The position numbers and the translations under genes are program-made. A stretch of DNA of 33,470 nucleotides from Pseudomonadota bacterium (GTDB lineage Bacteria > Pseudomonadota > Alphaproteobacteria > Acetobacterales > Acetobacteraceae), in assembly GCA_021826425.1 (NCBI GenBank), contig JAKAZY010000001.1, positions 1 through 33,470 of the forward strand, read 5' to 3'. Below, in pieces: positions 1-9,746 of this stretch (position 1 is its first letter; each line of letters begins with the position of its first letter). The notes beneath the pieces are model-generated. The model saw only the letters and a list, made by a program, of their open reading frames with translations. It did not search any database and was not told the origin of the DNA.

Positions 1-2
1 TA

Positions 3-545
3 TCTTACGTCGCGGAGCTTCGCGCCGGGCGCAATACGGGAACGGATATTGTCCAGGATGCGAACGACTACGCCGCTTTAGCGGGTTTGCAGGACAAGGC
101 GGACGGCCTCTGGATGGTTTCCGCCCTGGCCGGTCGCGCCTGGCGCGCGCCGCGTATCGGGCGGGGGTTTGCAGCACCGGTAATGGAGGCAAGGCTGGAC
201 TGGTCGCCAGACCGGTTGGATGAGCTGCGCCTCAACCTTGCCCGCGAAATCGACGACCCGGATCGGCTGAGTGCCACGCCCTACACGCTCACGGCAGCAA
301 AACTCACCTTCATCCGCTCGGGTCTGCATGATGTGACCATGACGGCCAGGGCTGGCGCTTCGAACGCCGCCTATCTCGATACCCCGTTGCGGGAAACATT
401 ATTCACCGCCAGCGTGGAGGTGAAATGGCAGATGAGCCCGGCGCTGGCGCTGAACGGGCGCTATCTGTTCAACGACAGGCAATCAAACCAGCTTGGCGCT
501 GCCAATGAACATGTCCTGACGCTGGGGTTGAGCTGGACGCCATGA
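3..545 (+). CDS. C-terminal part of an outer-membrane beta-barrel protein (5' truncated by window edge), probably exopolysaccharide-cluster associated
   Basis: Frame is open from base 3 to the stop at 543-545. Alternating amphipathic segments end in an aromatic-rich barrel-like terminus (VLTLGLSWTP). Stop overlaps the next gene's ATG (ATGA). Confidence 0.55.
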   Translation, partial: SYVAELRAGRNTGTDIVQDANDYAALAGLQDKADGLWMVSALAGRAWRAPRIGRGFAAPVMEARLDWSPDRLDELRLNLAREIDDPDRLSATPYTLTAAKLTFIRSGLHDVTMTARAGASNAAYLDTPLRETLFTASVEVKWQMSPALALNGRYLFNDRQSNQLGAANEHVLTLGLSWTP

Positions 546-1279
546 ACCTGCTTGGCCTCTGTTTCAACGAACTGCCGCTGGAGCAGGCGCGTGACGTGAT
601 TCTAGCCCGCCCCATCAGCGCAGGGTTTGCCTATGTTGTTACCCCCAATGCTGATCATCTGGACCGGTTGCGCCGAGACCCCGGGCTGAGGCCGGTGTAT
701 GAAGCGGCGTTGATGCGGCTGTTCGATTCTCGGTTTCTTGCTCATTTCGCCCGGCTGCTGGGGCAAAAAGCGCCGCCCGTGGTAACCGGCGCTGACCTCA
801 TTGTTGCGCTACTGCCGCATCTTGCCGCAGACCGCGTCGCGGTGGTCGGTATGGAAGACCTCGCCTTCGCAGCACTCCGGCAGCGCTTCCCCCGCATCTG
901 CTTCCTCCGGCATAACCCGCCGATGGGGCTGTTCCACCACCCCGCTGCCTTTGCCGAGGCGGCGCAATTCGTCGCTTGCGCCAAAGTACGTCTCGTATTC
1001 TTCGCCCTTGGCTCGCCGGTGCAGGAGTTGCTGGCGTATGAGGTAATGCGGCAAGGCAAAGCGGTGGGACTTGGACTATGCATCGGCGCGGCATTGGAAT
1101 TTGCCGCCGGAACGCGGCCGCGCGCACCCGCCTGGATGCGACGCGCCGGGCTTGAATGGCTGCACCGCCTGGGTGCTGAGCCTCGTCGTCTTGGCCCCCG
1201 CTACCTGCTGCGCGCACCCCGCGTTTTGGTTTTATTGCTGGCGGAAGCCGTTGGTTTTCGGGCAAGATCAAACCAATAA
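542..1279 (+). CDS. WecG/TagA/CpsF-family glycosyltransferase
   Basis: 245 aa. Family-like segments include YVVTPNADHLDRLRRDP, LVFFALGSPVQELLAYE, GLGLCIGAALEFAAGTRPRAPAWMRRAGLEWLHRL and EPRRLGPRYL. Confidence 0.88.
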   Translation: MNLLGLCFNELPLEQARDVILARPISAGFAYVVTPNADHLDRLRRDPGLRPVYEAALMRLFDSRFLAHFARLLGQKAPPVVTGADLIVALLPHLAADRVAVVGMEDLAFAALRQRFPRICFLRHNPPMGLFHHPAAFAEAAQFVACAKVRLVFFALGSPVQELLAYEVMRQGKAVGLGLCIGAALEFAAGTRPRAPAWMRRAGLEWLHRLGAEPRRLGPRYLLRAPRVLVLLLAEAVGFRARSNQ

Positions 1280-1600
1280 AACGTCAACTGCACTGCATCC
1301 AGTATGGAGACATGATTTGGATTTTGTGACTCCTGAACGCCGCCGGGGCGGCGAAGAGTCCCTCTGGGCCGTTGTTGCGGTTATTGGCCGCGTCATCCGC
1401 ATCGCGGAAGTGTTTCCCAGCCGCGCTTTGGCGCTGAACGACCAGGCTTGGCGCGAAACCCAGGTCCGCGCCTATGCGACCTTCCTTGAAAGAACCGACC
1501 AGCCGGCCCCACGTTACATGATAAGGCCGATCCGCCGGACGGATCTGCCCCGGCGGTGGAAGCCCCTGCCGGCACTTGGATTTTTGCACGGGAATTGGTG

Positions 1601-3004
1601 ATGTCAGAACAACGGACCGAGCATGACGCGCTGGGTGATGTCGAAGTTCCGGCCAACCGGCTGTGGGGCGCGCAGACGCAACGCAGCCTCGAGAATTTCC
1701 ACATCGGGCGGGCGCGCTATGTGTGGGGCAGAGATGTGGTCCGAGGCTTTGGTGTTCTGAAGAAAGCCTGCGCGTTGGCCAATCAGGCGCTGGGGCAGCT
1801 CTCCGAGGAAAAGGCCCAGTTGATCGCCGCCGCTGCGCAGGAGGTGATCGACGGAAAATGGGACGATGAATTTCCCCTGGTGGTGTTCCAGACCGGCTCG
1901 GGCACCCAGAGCAACATGAATGCCAATGAGGTGATTTCCAACCGCGCCATCCAGATGGCGGGTGGGGTTGTTGGCAGCAAGCAGCCGGTCAACCCGAATG
2001 ACGATGTTAATCACAGCCAATCTTCCAACGATACCTTCCCCACGGTGATGCATATCGCGGCGGTGGAGGTGGCGGCGGGCCGGCTGCTGCCGGCGGTGCA
2101 GCGGCTGGCGGAGATATTCAAGGCCAAAAGCCTGGCCTATGGCGATGTGGTGATGACCGGGCGCACCCATTTGCAGGACGCCACCCCGGTTACGCTGGGG
2201 CAGGTGATCTCTGGCTGGCAAGTGCAGCTTGAACAGGCGGCGGCACTTATCAGATCGTCGCTAGAAGGGCTTTACGATCTAGCTATTGGTGGCACGGCGG
2301 TGGGCACCGGGCTGAACGCGCATTCGAATTTTGGCGCCACTGTTGCCGCTTTCGTCGCGGAGCAAACCTGCCATCCCTTCGTTTCCGCGCCCAATAAATT
2401 TGCGGCCTTATCGGCGCATGATGCGTTGGTTTCGGCCTCCGGCGCCTTGCGGGTGCTAGCCGGGGCGGCCATGAAAATCGCTAATGATGTGCGCTGGTAT
2501 GCCTCTGGGCCGCGCACCGGCATCGGCGAGCTATTAATCCCCGAAAACGAGCCTGGCTCTTCGATCATGCCCGGCAAGATCAACCCCACCCAGTGCGAGG
2601 CTCTGACCATGGTGGCCGTACAGGTATTCGGCAACGACCACGCGGTAGCCTTTGGCGGCTCCCAGGGCAATTTCCAGCTCAACGTATTCAAACCCGTGAT
2701 GCTGAGTAATTATCTGGATTCAGCCCATATCCTGGCCGACGCGCTGGACAGTTTCCGCATCCATTGCGCCACAGGCATCGAGCCGGCCTTGGGCAGGATA
2801 GAGGAAAATCTGGCGCGCAACCTGATGCTCGTCACGGCACTGAACCCGCATATCGGCTATTCCAAATCGGCGGAGATCGCCCTGAAGGCGCATCGCGAGG
2901 GGCTGACCCTGCGCGAGGCCGCCTTGGCCAGCGGGGCGCTGACGGAAGCGCAATTTGACGCATGGGTTGACCCCAGGGAGATGACGGCGCCGCTGGTGGT
3001 ATAG
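1601..3004 (+). CDS. fumC: class II fumarate hydratase
   Basis: ORF 1556..3004 with a better start at 1601 ([33 protein letters not shown]). Carries the signature [15 protein letters not shown]. Confidence 0.95.
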   Translation: MSEQRTEHDALGDVEVPANRLWGAQTQRSLENFHIGRARYVWGRDVVRGFGVLKKACALANQALGQLSEEKAQLIAAAAQEVIDGKWDDEFPLVVFQTGSGTQSNMNANEVISNRAIQMAGGVVGSKQPVNPNDDVNHSQSSNDTFPTVMHIAAVEVAAGRLLPAVQRLAEIFKAKSLAYGDVVMTGRTHLQDATPVTLGQVISGWQVQLEQAAALIRSSLEGLYDLAIGGTAVGTGLNAHSNFGATVAAFVAEQTCHPFVSAPNKFAALSAHDALVSASGALRVLAGAAMKIANDVRWYASGPRTGIGELLIPENEPGSSIMPGKINPTQCEALTMVAVQVFGNDHAVAFGGSQGNFQLNVFKPVMLSNYLDSAHILADALDSFRIHCATGIEPALGRIEENLARNLMLVTALNPHIGYSKSAEIALKAHREGLTLREAALASGALTEAQFDAWVDPREMTAPLVV

Positions 3005-3126
3005 CGCCGGGCAAGAAATGCAGTCTTGCGGCTAGCAATTATTCTCAAAGACGCGCCACCGGCTTTGCCGCCGAGCTTTCGATTGTGTTAAGCTTTCTGA
3101 CTACAGGAAGCCGAGGAAGATTGCAT

Positions 3127-3933
3127 ATGGATGGCGGTGCCGATTCTCGCCGGATCGTTATTTACCAGCCGGAGGACTTCGCGCCGATGCGCGCGGCGGG
3201 ACGCTTGGCGGCCGAAACGCTGGATATGATCACAGAGCACGTCAAACCCGGTGTCACCACCGATCTGTTGAACGATCTCTGCCATGATTTCATCACAGCC
3301 CATGGTGCCACGCCATCACCGCTGAATTATCGGGGGTTTCCGAAATCCATCTGTACCTCAATCAACCATGTCGTCTGCCACGGCATTCCAGGCGAGAGGA
3401 AGCTGCTGGACGGCGACATCCTGAATATCGATGTAACTGTTACGTTAAATGGGTGGTTCGGCGATTCCAGCCGCATGTATGTGGCGGGCAATGCCAATAC
3501 CCGCGCCCGACGGTTGATCGAAGTGACTTACGAGGCGTTGATGCGCGGCATTGAGGCGGTGAAGCCCGGCGCCACCTTCGGAGATATCGGGTTTGCAATA
3601 CAACAATATGTCGAGGCGCAACGCTTCACCGTGGTGCGGGATTTTTGCGGGCATGGCATCGGGCAGCGATTTCACGAGCCACCCAATGTGCTGCACTTTG
3701 GCCGGCGTGGGGAGGGGGCGATGCTGAAACCTGGCATGTTCTTCACCATCGAGCCGATGGTGAATGCCGGAAAACCGGATGTAAAAATCCTGGATGATGG
3801 TTGGACGGCGGTAACCCGTGACCGTTCCCTCTCTGCCCAGTTCGAGCATATGATCGGGGTGACGGAGACCGGCGTTGAGATCTTTACCATCTCGCCCAAG
3901 GGATACGCCCAGCCGCCATACGCACAAGCATAA
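3127..3933 (+). CDS. map: type I methionine aminopeptidase
   Basis: ORF 3085..3933 with likely start at 3127. Contains SPLNYRGFPKSICTSINHVVCHGIP, NIDVTVTLNGWFGDSSRMY, GHGIGQRFHEPPNV and FTIEPMVNAG. Confidence 0.95.
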   Translation: MDGGADSRRIVIYQPEDFAPMRAAGRLAAETLDMITEHVKPGVTTDLLNDLCHDFITAHGATPSPLNYRGFPKSICTSINHVVCHGIPGERKLLDGDILNIDVTVTLNGWFGDSSRMYVAGNANTRARRLIEVTYEALMRGIEAVKPGATFGDIGFAIQQYVEAQRFTVVRDFCGHGIGQRFHEPPNVLHFGRRGEGAMLKPGMFFTIEPMVNAGKPDVKILDDGWTAVTRDRSLSAQFEHMIGVTETGVEIFTISPKGYAQPPYAQA

Positions 3934-3979
3934 AAAACAGTGTGGCTGCGCCTGTCGGGGCTCAGCCACACCATACCGA

Positions 3980-4585
3980 TCAAGCTTTGGGGTCGATCCA
4001 GCCGACATGCCCGTCGGCCCTACGGTAGATCACGTTCAAGCTGCCAGTCTTGGAATTACGAAACATCATCAAGGGCTGGAAAGCCAAGTCCATTTTCATA
4101 ACCGCGTCACGCACGCTCAGCGTCTCGATCATAGTCGTATCTTCTGCGATGATGGTGGCGTGCAACTCATAAGACAACGTCTCCGTGCCGTTCGCATGGT
4201 CAGTTGTGGCGACGCGTTCCTCATCATCCTCATCTTCTGGCGCCAGCACATAGGCACTGGCCATCTCTGGTTTGATCTTGTTCAGGTCGCGCTGATGCGC
4301 GGAAACGCGTCGACGGTAGCGACGCAGGCGCTTGGCGATATGTTCCGCGGCATCTTCGAATGCCGCACGGGCATCCGCCGCCTCGCCTTCACCGCGCACG
4401 GTTATGCCGCGTCCGGCGTGTAGATTGATGTCGCAGGTGAAAAAGCTACGCGCACGGCTGAAGGTGACCTGCGCTTCAAGGGCGTGATCGAAGTATTTCG
4501 CCGTGATTGTGCCGAGTTGCTTATCCACATGAACGCGCAAAGCGTCGGACAGATCGACTTGTTTACCTGAGACCGTTAGTTGCAT
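3980..4585 (-). CDS. hpf: long-form ribosome hibernation promoting factor (HPF/RaiA family)
   Basis: 201 aa. N-terminal S30AE-like domain plus C-terminal extension ending AFQPLMMFRNSKTGSLNVIYRRADGHVGWIDPKA. Confidence 0.92.
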   Translation of the reverse strand: MQLTVSGKQVDLSDALRVHVDKQLGTITAKYFDHALEAQVTFSRARSFFTCDINLHAGRGITVRGEGEAADARAAFEDAAEHIAKRLRRYRRRVSAHQRDLNKIKPEMASAYVLAPEDEDDEERVATTDHANGTETLSYELHATIIAEDTTMIETLSVRDAVMKMDLAFQPLMMFRNSKTGSLNVIYRRADGHVGWIDPKA

Positions 4586-4648
4586 GGTCTTCTCCCGAAC
4601 AAACCGGCTCGTAATATTTGCTTCGCAAGGGTGGTTCTTTAGTCCTTG

Positions 4649-6142
4649 CTAAGCGGGCATTTTCTCCCGCCTGCGCTGCGCCGAGCCGGGGATACGCAGC
4701 GCTTCACGGTATTTGGCCACGGTCCGCCGTGCTATGTCTATGCCTTCTTTCTGTAAAATGGCCGCTACGGCGTCATCCGACAAAATATTTTTTAGATTCT
4801 CCGCGCCGATGATCTGCGCGACCCGATGACGGACGGTTTCGGCCGAATGCGTCTCACCATTCGCCCCCGTCAGGGCCGTAGTGAAGAAGAATTTCAACTC
4901 GAAAATACCGCGCGGCGTGGCGATGGATTTGTTGGAGGTCACACGGCTGACAGTGCTCTCATGCAGCTCAACCTCAGTGGCGATATCGCGCAGAGTGAGC
5001 GGCCGCAGATGCGATATGCCGTGTCGAAAAAACCCGTCCTGCCGGCGAACGATCTCCGCGCATACCCGCAGAATCGTCTGCGCGCGGGATTCCAGCGCCT
5101 TCACCAGCCAGTTCGCACCCTGCAACTGTTCGGAGAGAAAGCTCTTCGTCTCCTTATCGGCTGAGGCTACCATTCGTGCGTGAAACCCGCGCCTAATGAG
5201 CAGGCGCGGCATGGTCTCTGGGTTGATCTCCAGCATCCAATCCGGCGCGCCATCCTCCGCCGACGGGGTAGGGCGCATCAGCACGTCCGGAATCAACGGG
5301 CGCAGCGGCTCGGAGTCGAATTTAGCCGCCGGTTTGGGGTCCAACCGCTTCAGCTCGGCGATCATATCGGTCATATCCGCTGAATCCACGCCGCAAATAT
5401 CAAGCAGAGCCGGCATCTCGCGCCGGGCCAGCAGCTCTAAATTATCCAGCAGCGCCTGCATTGCCGGGTCCAGCCGGTTCTGTTCCGCCAATTGCACGGT
5501 CAGGCACTCCGCCAGATTGGTAGCAAATACACCCACCGGATCGAACCGCATCATGACAGCGCGTACGGCCTCGAACCTGGAAAGCTCTATGTTAAGGGCA
5601 GCCGCCATCTGTTCCGGGGTTTCGCCCAACCGTCCAGTCGGCTCCAGTACCGCAATCATCGCCTGGGCGACCAGCAAATCGTCTTGGGTCGAAAAAGCGA
5701 GGCGCGCCTGCTGCTCCAGATGCTCACGCAGGCAAGGCCGTTCAGCCTCCAGCGCGTCCCAGGGGTTCCAATCCTCCCCCTCGCCGGAAAGTCCGGCGGC
5801 GCCGTATCCATCCGCGCCGGTTCCTGCGTCATACACATTGCTGACATCCAAATCGAGCGCGGTTGTGGCTGAGTCGGGCAGCATCCCCGATGCGGCGAGG
5901 CTGGCCGGATCGTCCGGAACGACGATCTCCAGCTCCCCTCGCGCCTCGATGGCGACTGCCATTTCACCCCCATTATCATGCTCAAGGAGCGGATTTTTAA
6001 GCAATTCGTCTTCGATGAATGCACTGGCTTCGAGGTTGGAAAATTGGAGCAATTGGATCGCTTGGCGCAACTGCGGAGTCATCACCAGGGACTGAGACTG
6101 GCGTAGATCCAAGCGAGGCGCATAGGATGCAGCAAAAACCAT
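4649..6142 (-). CDS. rpoN: RNA polymerase sigma-54 factor
   Basis: 497 aa. N-terminal LRQSQSLVMTPQLRQAIQLLQ, HESTVSRVTSNKSIATPRGIFELKFFF, and RpoN box ARRTVAKYREALRIPGSAQRRR. Confidence 0.97.
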   Translation of the reverse strand: MVFAASYAPRLDLRQSQSLVMTPQLRQAIQLLQFSNLEASAFIEDELLKNPLLEHDNGGEMAVAIEARGELEIVVPDDPASLAASGMLPDSATTALDLDVSNVYDAGTGADGYGAAGLSGEGEDWNPWDALEAERPCLREHLEQQARLAFSTQDDLLVAQAMIAVLEPTGRLGETPEQMAAALNIELSRFEAVRAVMMRFDPVGVFATNLAECLTVQLAEQNRLDPAMQALLDNLELLARREMPALLDICGVDSADMTDMIAELKRLDPKPAAKFDSEPLRPLIPDVLMRPTPSAEDGAPDWMLEINPETMPRLLIRRGFHARMVASADKETKSFLSEQLQGANWLVKALESRAQTILRVCAEIVRRQDGFFRHGISHLRPLTLRDIATEVELHESTVSRVTSNKSIATPRGIFELKFFFTTALTGANGETHSAETVRHRVAQIIGAENLKNILSDDAVAAILQKEGIDIARRTVAKYREALRIPGSAQRRREKMPA

Positions 6143-6220
6143 GCCAAAAGTCTAGCGCGTCTCTAAATCTCATCCAAGGGTGTTGGTGCGAAAAATGCGT
6201 AACTACAAAAAATACATCAT

Positions 6221-6240
6221 CGCATGCCGCAGGTCATGCG
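6221..6240 (-). terminator. hairpin just downstream of lptB, possible weak terminator or attenuator
   Basis: 6-bp stem CGCATG/CATGCG with an 8-nt loop, 18 nt past the lptB stop. On the minus strand a T6 run follows about 10 nt later, so it is not canonical. Confidence 0.3.
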
Positions 6241-6257
6241 GTTGTGGTCACGCTAGA

Positions 6258-7037
6258 TCAGAGGCTGAATTTTTCGCCCAGATACACCCGGCGCACGTCC
6301 TCATGTGCCACAATCTCCTCCGGATTGCCTTCCATCAGCACCTGGCCATCATAAAGGATATAGGCGCGGTCGATAATCTCCAATGTCTCGCGGACGTTAT
6401 GGTCAGTAATCAGCACGCCCAGACCGCGATGCTTCAGATGCGAAACAAGATCACGAATTTCGCCAACTGCGATGGGGTCTATGCCCGCCAGCGGTTCATC
6501 GAGCAGAATGTAGTTCGGACCTGTCGCCAAAGCCCGCGCAATTTCCACGCGCCGGCGTTCACCGCCAGACAAGGCAAGGGCCGGGGTGCGGCGCAAATGC
6601 GAAATGCCGAACTCGGCAAGCAGTTCGGTTAGCACCGCTTCGCGCCGGCCGGCGTCAGGTTCCACCATGTCGAGTGCCGCCATGATGTTTTGTTCCACAT
6701 TCAGCCCCCGGAACACGCTGGCTTCCTGAGGCAGATAGCCAATACCCAGCCGTGCGCGACGATACATGGGAAGGTTGGAGATTTCTACGCCGTCCAGTGC
6801 GATGGTGCCTGAATCTGGGCCGATCAACCCGACGATCATGTAGAAGGTTGTTGTCTTGCCAGCACCGTTAGGCCCCAGCAGTCCCACGGCCTCCCCGCGC
6901 CTTACAGAAAGCGAGACGTTTCGTACCACAGGGCGTTTCTTGAACCGCTTGCCCAGCCCGTTGACCACCAGTCCGGCATCACCGTGCGGCCCCGAGGCGA
7001 GGTTTTTCTGTTCTCTGCTTGTACTGGAGATCGTCAT
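6258..7037 (-). CDS. lptB: LPS export ABC transporter ATP-binding protein
   Basis: Walker [10 protein letters not shown], signature [15 protein letters not shown], Walker [14 protein letters not shown], and [19 protein letters not shown] typical of LptB. Confidence 0.95.
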   Translation of the reverse strand: MTISSTSREQKNLASGPHGDAGLVVNGLGKRFKKRPVVRNVSLSVRRGEAVGLLGPNGAGKTTTFYMIVGLIGPDSGTIALDGVEISNLPMYRRARLGIGYLPQEASVFRGLNVEQNIMAALDMVEPDAGRREAVLTELLAEFGISHLRRTPALALSGGERRRVEIARALATGPNYILLDEPLAGIDPIAVGEIRDLVSHLKHRGLGVLITDHNVRETLEIIDRAYILYDGQVLMEGNPEEIVAHEDVRRVYLGEKFSL

Positions 7038-7957
7038 TTCGCTTTCCCTGATCCCGGCAGGATTATGCCGGAAACCTGGCCACCCGGGGCGGCCAGCAGT
7101 GTGGCGACGCCGGTTTTCATGTTCACCAGCGCATCTGAGCCGGCAAGTTCGTTTTGCCCATGGATAATATGTACATTCCCACCTAGTCGGGCCTGGCCGG
7201 TGGGCGGCAGATACACACCGCGGTCCCCGGTCGCGGTATCAGTCGCGGTTTTGATGACGACATGGCCAACCGCCTCTACCCGTTTAAGGCTTCCGCCCTG
7301 GCTCAGCGTATCCGCATTTTGCGCCATGGCCTGAGTCTGGTTGGAGTCGTTCGCCGGGTTCTCAAAATAGCCAGTGATGACATCCGCAGCGATGGAACGC
7401 CCGTCACTCGCCAAAATCAGCGCATTGCCACGGGCGATGGCCTTATGTTCGGCCGCATAGTACTCAATAGAATCACGGGCGGTCACAACGTCCTGCCTCG
7501 TGGTCAGTTTCAAGTTTTTTCCGGTTAAAATCAGTACCTGCTGCCCGACCGAATAAACCGCTCGGTCTCCCCACGCATTATCGGTCGTGCTGTAAACATG
7601 CACATGGCCAATCGCATCCAGTTCCGTAAGCTGGGAGCTGCCCTGGTCCAGCGGGCTCGCGTTACCGGTGCCAGCTGATGTGTCCGGCTTAGACGAGGCT
7701 GGCTGGCTGCCGCTGAGGGTTTTTTTTATGTAATGTGCCACAAGCTCATCGGCGGTTACGGTTACATCGCCTCGCACGGCCTTGGCATTGCCGTTAGCAG
7801 TTACGGTCTGCGCGTCCTGCGACCACGTGATGCCCTGGGATGCGGTGATCTGGATTGGCACCGGCGCAGCGCCTGGCGGGCCGCTCAGGTTCAAATCCTG
7901 CGCGAAGGCAGGGGAGGCGGCGCAGGCCATGATCGGCAGAAGATAGAAACGCTTCAT
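7034..7957 (-). CDS. lptA: LPS transport periplasmic protein LptA/OstA-like
   Basis: Signal peptide, beta-jellyroll repeat pattern ([25 protein letters not shown] ... [24 protein letters not shown]), 4-bp overlap with lptB, adjacent to lptC. Confidence 0.85.
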   Translation of the reverse strand: MKRFYLLPIMACAASPAFAQDLNLSGPPGAAPVPIQITASQGITWSQDAQTVTANGNAKAVRGDVTVTADELVAHYIKKTLSGSQPASSKPDTSAGTGNASPLDQGSSQLTELDAIGHVHVYSTTDNAWGDRAVYSVGQQVLILTGKNLKLTTRQDVVTARDSIEYYAAEHKAIARGNALILASDGRSIAADVITGYFENPANDSNQTQAMAQNADTLSQGGSLKRVEAVGHVVIKTATDTATGDRGVYLPPTGQARLGGNVHIIHGQNELAGSDALVNMKTGVATLLAAPGGQVSGIILPGSGKAK

Positions 7958-8613
7958 TGAGCCTGGGAAATTGTCAGCGCGGCCGGGCCGTGGAAGATGA
8001 TTACAGTACCCTTCCCGGAGAGAGTAAAACCGTTCTGTGCGTTGAGGGTGCCGAACGGGCCCGTCACCTGCACGGGATTTGTGCTGGAGGCGCCAACCTG
8101 ACGAAGGTCGATGGCGCTGCTCTGCGTCGTCATAACGGTGCCGTCATTGCGATAGAGGGTCACGCCGCCAGTGAGGTCGAGCGTGTCACTCTTTTGGTGA
8201 TAAGTGCCCGTCGCCGATTTCAGCATCACCCAGGCACCGGATTTGAGCGTGATATCGCCCGCCGGTGCCGTGAGGGCCAGGTTGTCCCGCCCCCTTTGCA
8301 CGGCGCTCGCGGCTGTCAGCGTGTAAGGTTGCCCCTGCTGGTCGCGACCATGATAGGTTGCGCCCTGCATGCGCGAGGCGGTGTTGCCGGTCGATGGCGA
8401 GACGTGATAGGTAACGCGGTTCGAATCAGGGCCGGATTGCCAGGATGGCGCCAAAGCCAGCGCGGCAAGAAGTAGCAGCGCCGCTGCTGGCAAGGCACGC
8501 TTCAACAGGGTGATGCGCAAGCTCCGCCTGGCCAGGGTCGTTGTTGCCTGTTGCCGCTGGTGGCGGATTTCGTCCAGAACTGAGTGCCGTGAAACATTGC
8601 GGATGTGATTCAT
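7954..8613 (-). CDS. lptC: LPS export system protein LptC
   Basis: 219 aa. Single N-terminal transmembrane helix, LptC-like repeats (YHGRDQQGQPYTLTAASAVQ), 4-bp overlap with lptA. Confidence 0.82.
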   Translation of the reverse strand: MNHIRNVSRHSVLDEIRHQRQQATTTLARRSLRITLLKRALPAAALLLLAALALAPSWQSGPDSNRVTYHVSPSTGNTASRMQGATYHGRDQQGQPYTLTAASAVQRGRDNLALTAPAGDITLKSGAWVMLKSATGTYHQKSDTLDLTGGVTLYRNDGTVMTTQSSAIDLRQVGASSTNPVQVTGPFGTLNAQNGFTLSGKGTVIIFHGPAALTISQAQ

Positions 8614-8842
8614 GCGTACACCACACCCGGGATGATTAGGATTGGTGAAGCGGTAAACATGACAGCCTCATGCGCTGGAATTAAGGCGTTAGCAGGGCAG
8701 GGCGGGATCCACCCACGCTCCGTGGAAGAATCCGTTGCTGCCTGCGCGCTAGGCTGTCGGTCAACGCGAATCATTTGCTACGGTATGACTACCCCGGCCG
8801 CGCCGGTCAACACGATATGCGCAACCCTGTGTAACGGTTGGC

Positions 8843-9475
8843 TTAATGCGTGAACAGATCTGGGTCTACAAAGCCCAGCAAGTCGAGTTTGGCGCGGGTG
8901 GGTAGGAAATTGAAGGCAGCCTGGGCGATCTCCAGCCGGTTCTCGCGCGCCAGCAAGGCGTGCAGGCGCTTCCAGATTACGTGCAGGTACAGCACATCCG
9001 ATGCCGCATAGGCGAGTTGTTCCGGGCTCAGGTCCAGGGCACCCCAATCGCTGGTCTGCTGCTGCTTAGAGATATCAACCCCGGCCAGGTCCCGGCACAG
9101 ATCTTTCAGCCCATGCCGGTCCGTATAGGTACGCACAAGTCTTGACGCGATCTTGGTGCAGATCACCGGTGCCGCCAGCACGCCAAGCGCATTGTATAGT
9201 GCAGCGATATCAAACCGCCCGTAATGGAACAATTTTATTACATCAGGATTTGCAAGTAACGTCTTGAGGTTGGGGCAATTCATGCCTTGACCACCAAGAG
9301 ATTCAGGAATGATCTGTACGAGATGGGCGGTACCATCCCCGGAGGAGAGCTGCACCAAGCATAGCCGATCCCGGCGCGGATCGAGCCCCATAGTTTCGGT
9401 ATCTATCGCCACGACAGGCCCAAAACGGAGCCCGGCCGGCAAATCGTGCTTGTGGAGCTCAATGCCGTTCATCAC
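8843..9475 (-). CDS. ribonuclease D-like 3'-5' exonuclease (short, single domain)
   Basis: 210 aa. VAIDTETMGLDPRRDRLCLVQLS, KLFHYGRFDIAALYNALG, WGALDLSPEQLAYAASDVLYLHVIW. No room for an HRDC domain. Confidence 0.9.
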   Translation of the reverse strand: MMNGIELHKHDLPAGLRFGPVVAIDTETMGLDPRRDRLCLVQLSSGDGTAHLVQIIPESLGGQGMNCPNLKTLLANPDVIKLFHYGRFDIAALYNALGVLAAPVICTKIASRLVRTYTDRHGLKDLCRDLAGVDISKQQQTSDWGALDLSPEQLAYAASDVLYLHVIWKRLHALLARENRLEIAQAAFNFLPTRAKLDLLGFVDPDLFTH

Positions 9476-9507
9476 GCTACCTGAATTTTTAAAAAGTATA
9501 AAAATGG

Positions 9508-9591
9508 TGCCCAGGAGAGGACTCGAACCTCCACGCCCTTGCGAGCGCTAGCACCTGAAGCTAGTGCGTCTACCAATTCCGCCACCTGGGC
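9508..9591 (-). tRNA. tRNA-Leu, anticodon CAG
   Basis: Reverse complement gives GCCCAGG acceptor paired with CCTGGGC plus A. Anticodon stem CTAGC/GCTAG around loop TTCAGGT, variable arm, T-loop GTTCGAGTCC. Confidence 0.95.
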
Positions 9592-9746
9592 TTGACCATT
9601 TTTTGGGCGTTCCGGTTGCCCGATCCGCCACACGCTGCCGAAGCATTGTGGGAGGGGCGTTTAACCCCCCCTCAATCTGGCGTCAACATGGCTTGAGCGT
9701 GTTTTTCACGCGGCCTACAAGCGTGGTGGAACAGGAAGGGGCTTAC

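Noticed and set aside
5196-6095. 299-aa plus-strand Ser-rich ORF opposite rpoN
   Set aside because: Ser/Arg/Ala-rich antisense shadow; rpoN on the other strand is unambiguous.
9309-9551. ORF ending MVPRRGLEPPRPCER (+)
   Set aside because: RGLEPPR is the well-known artefact of translating across the antisense of a tRNA gene. It overlaps tRNA-Leu at 9508-9591 and the RNase D-like gene.
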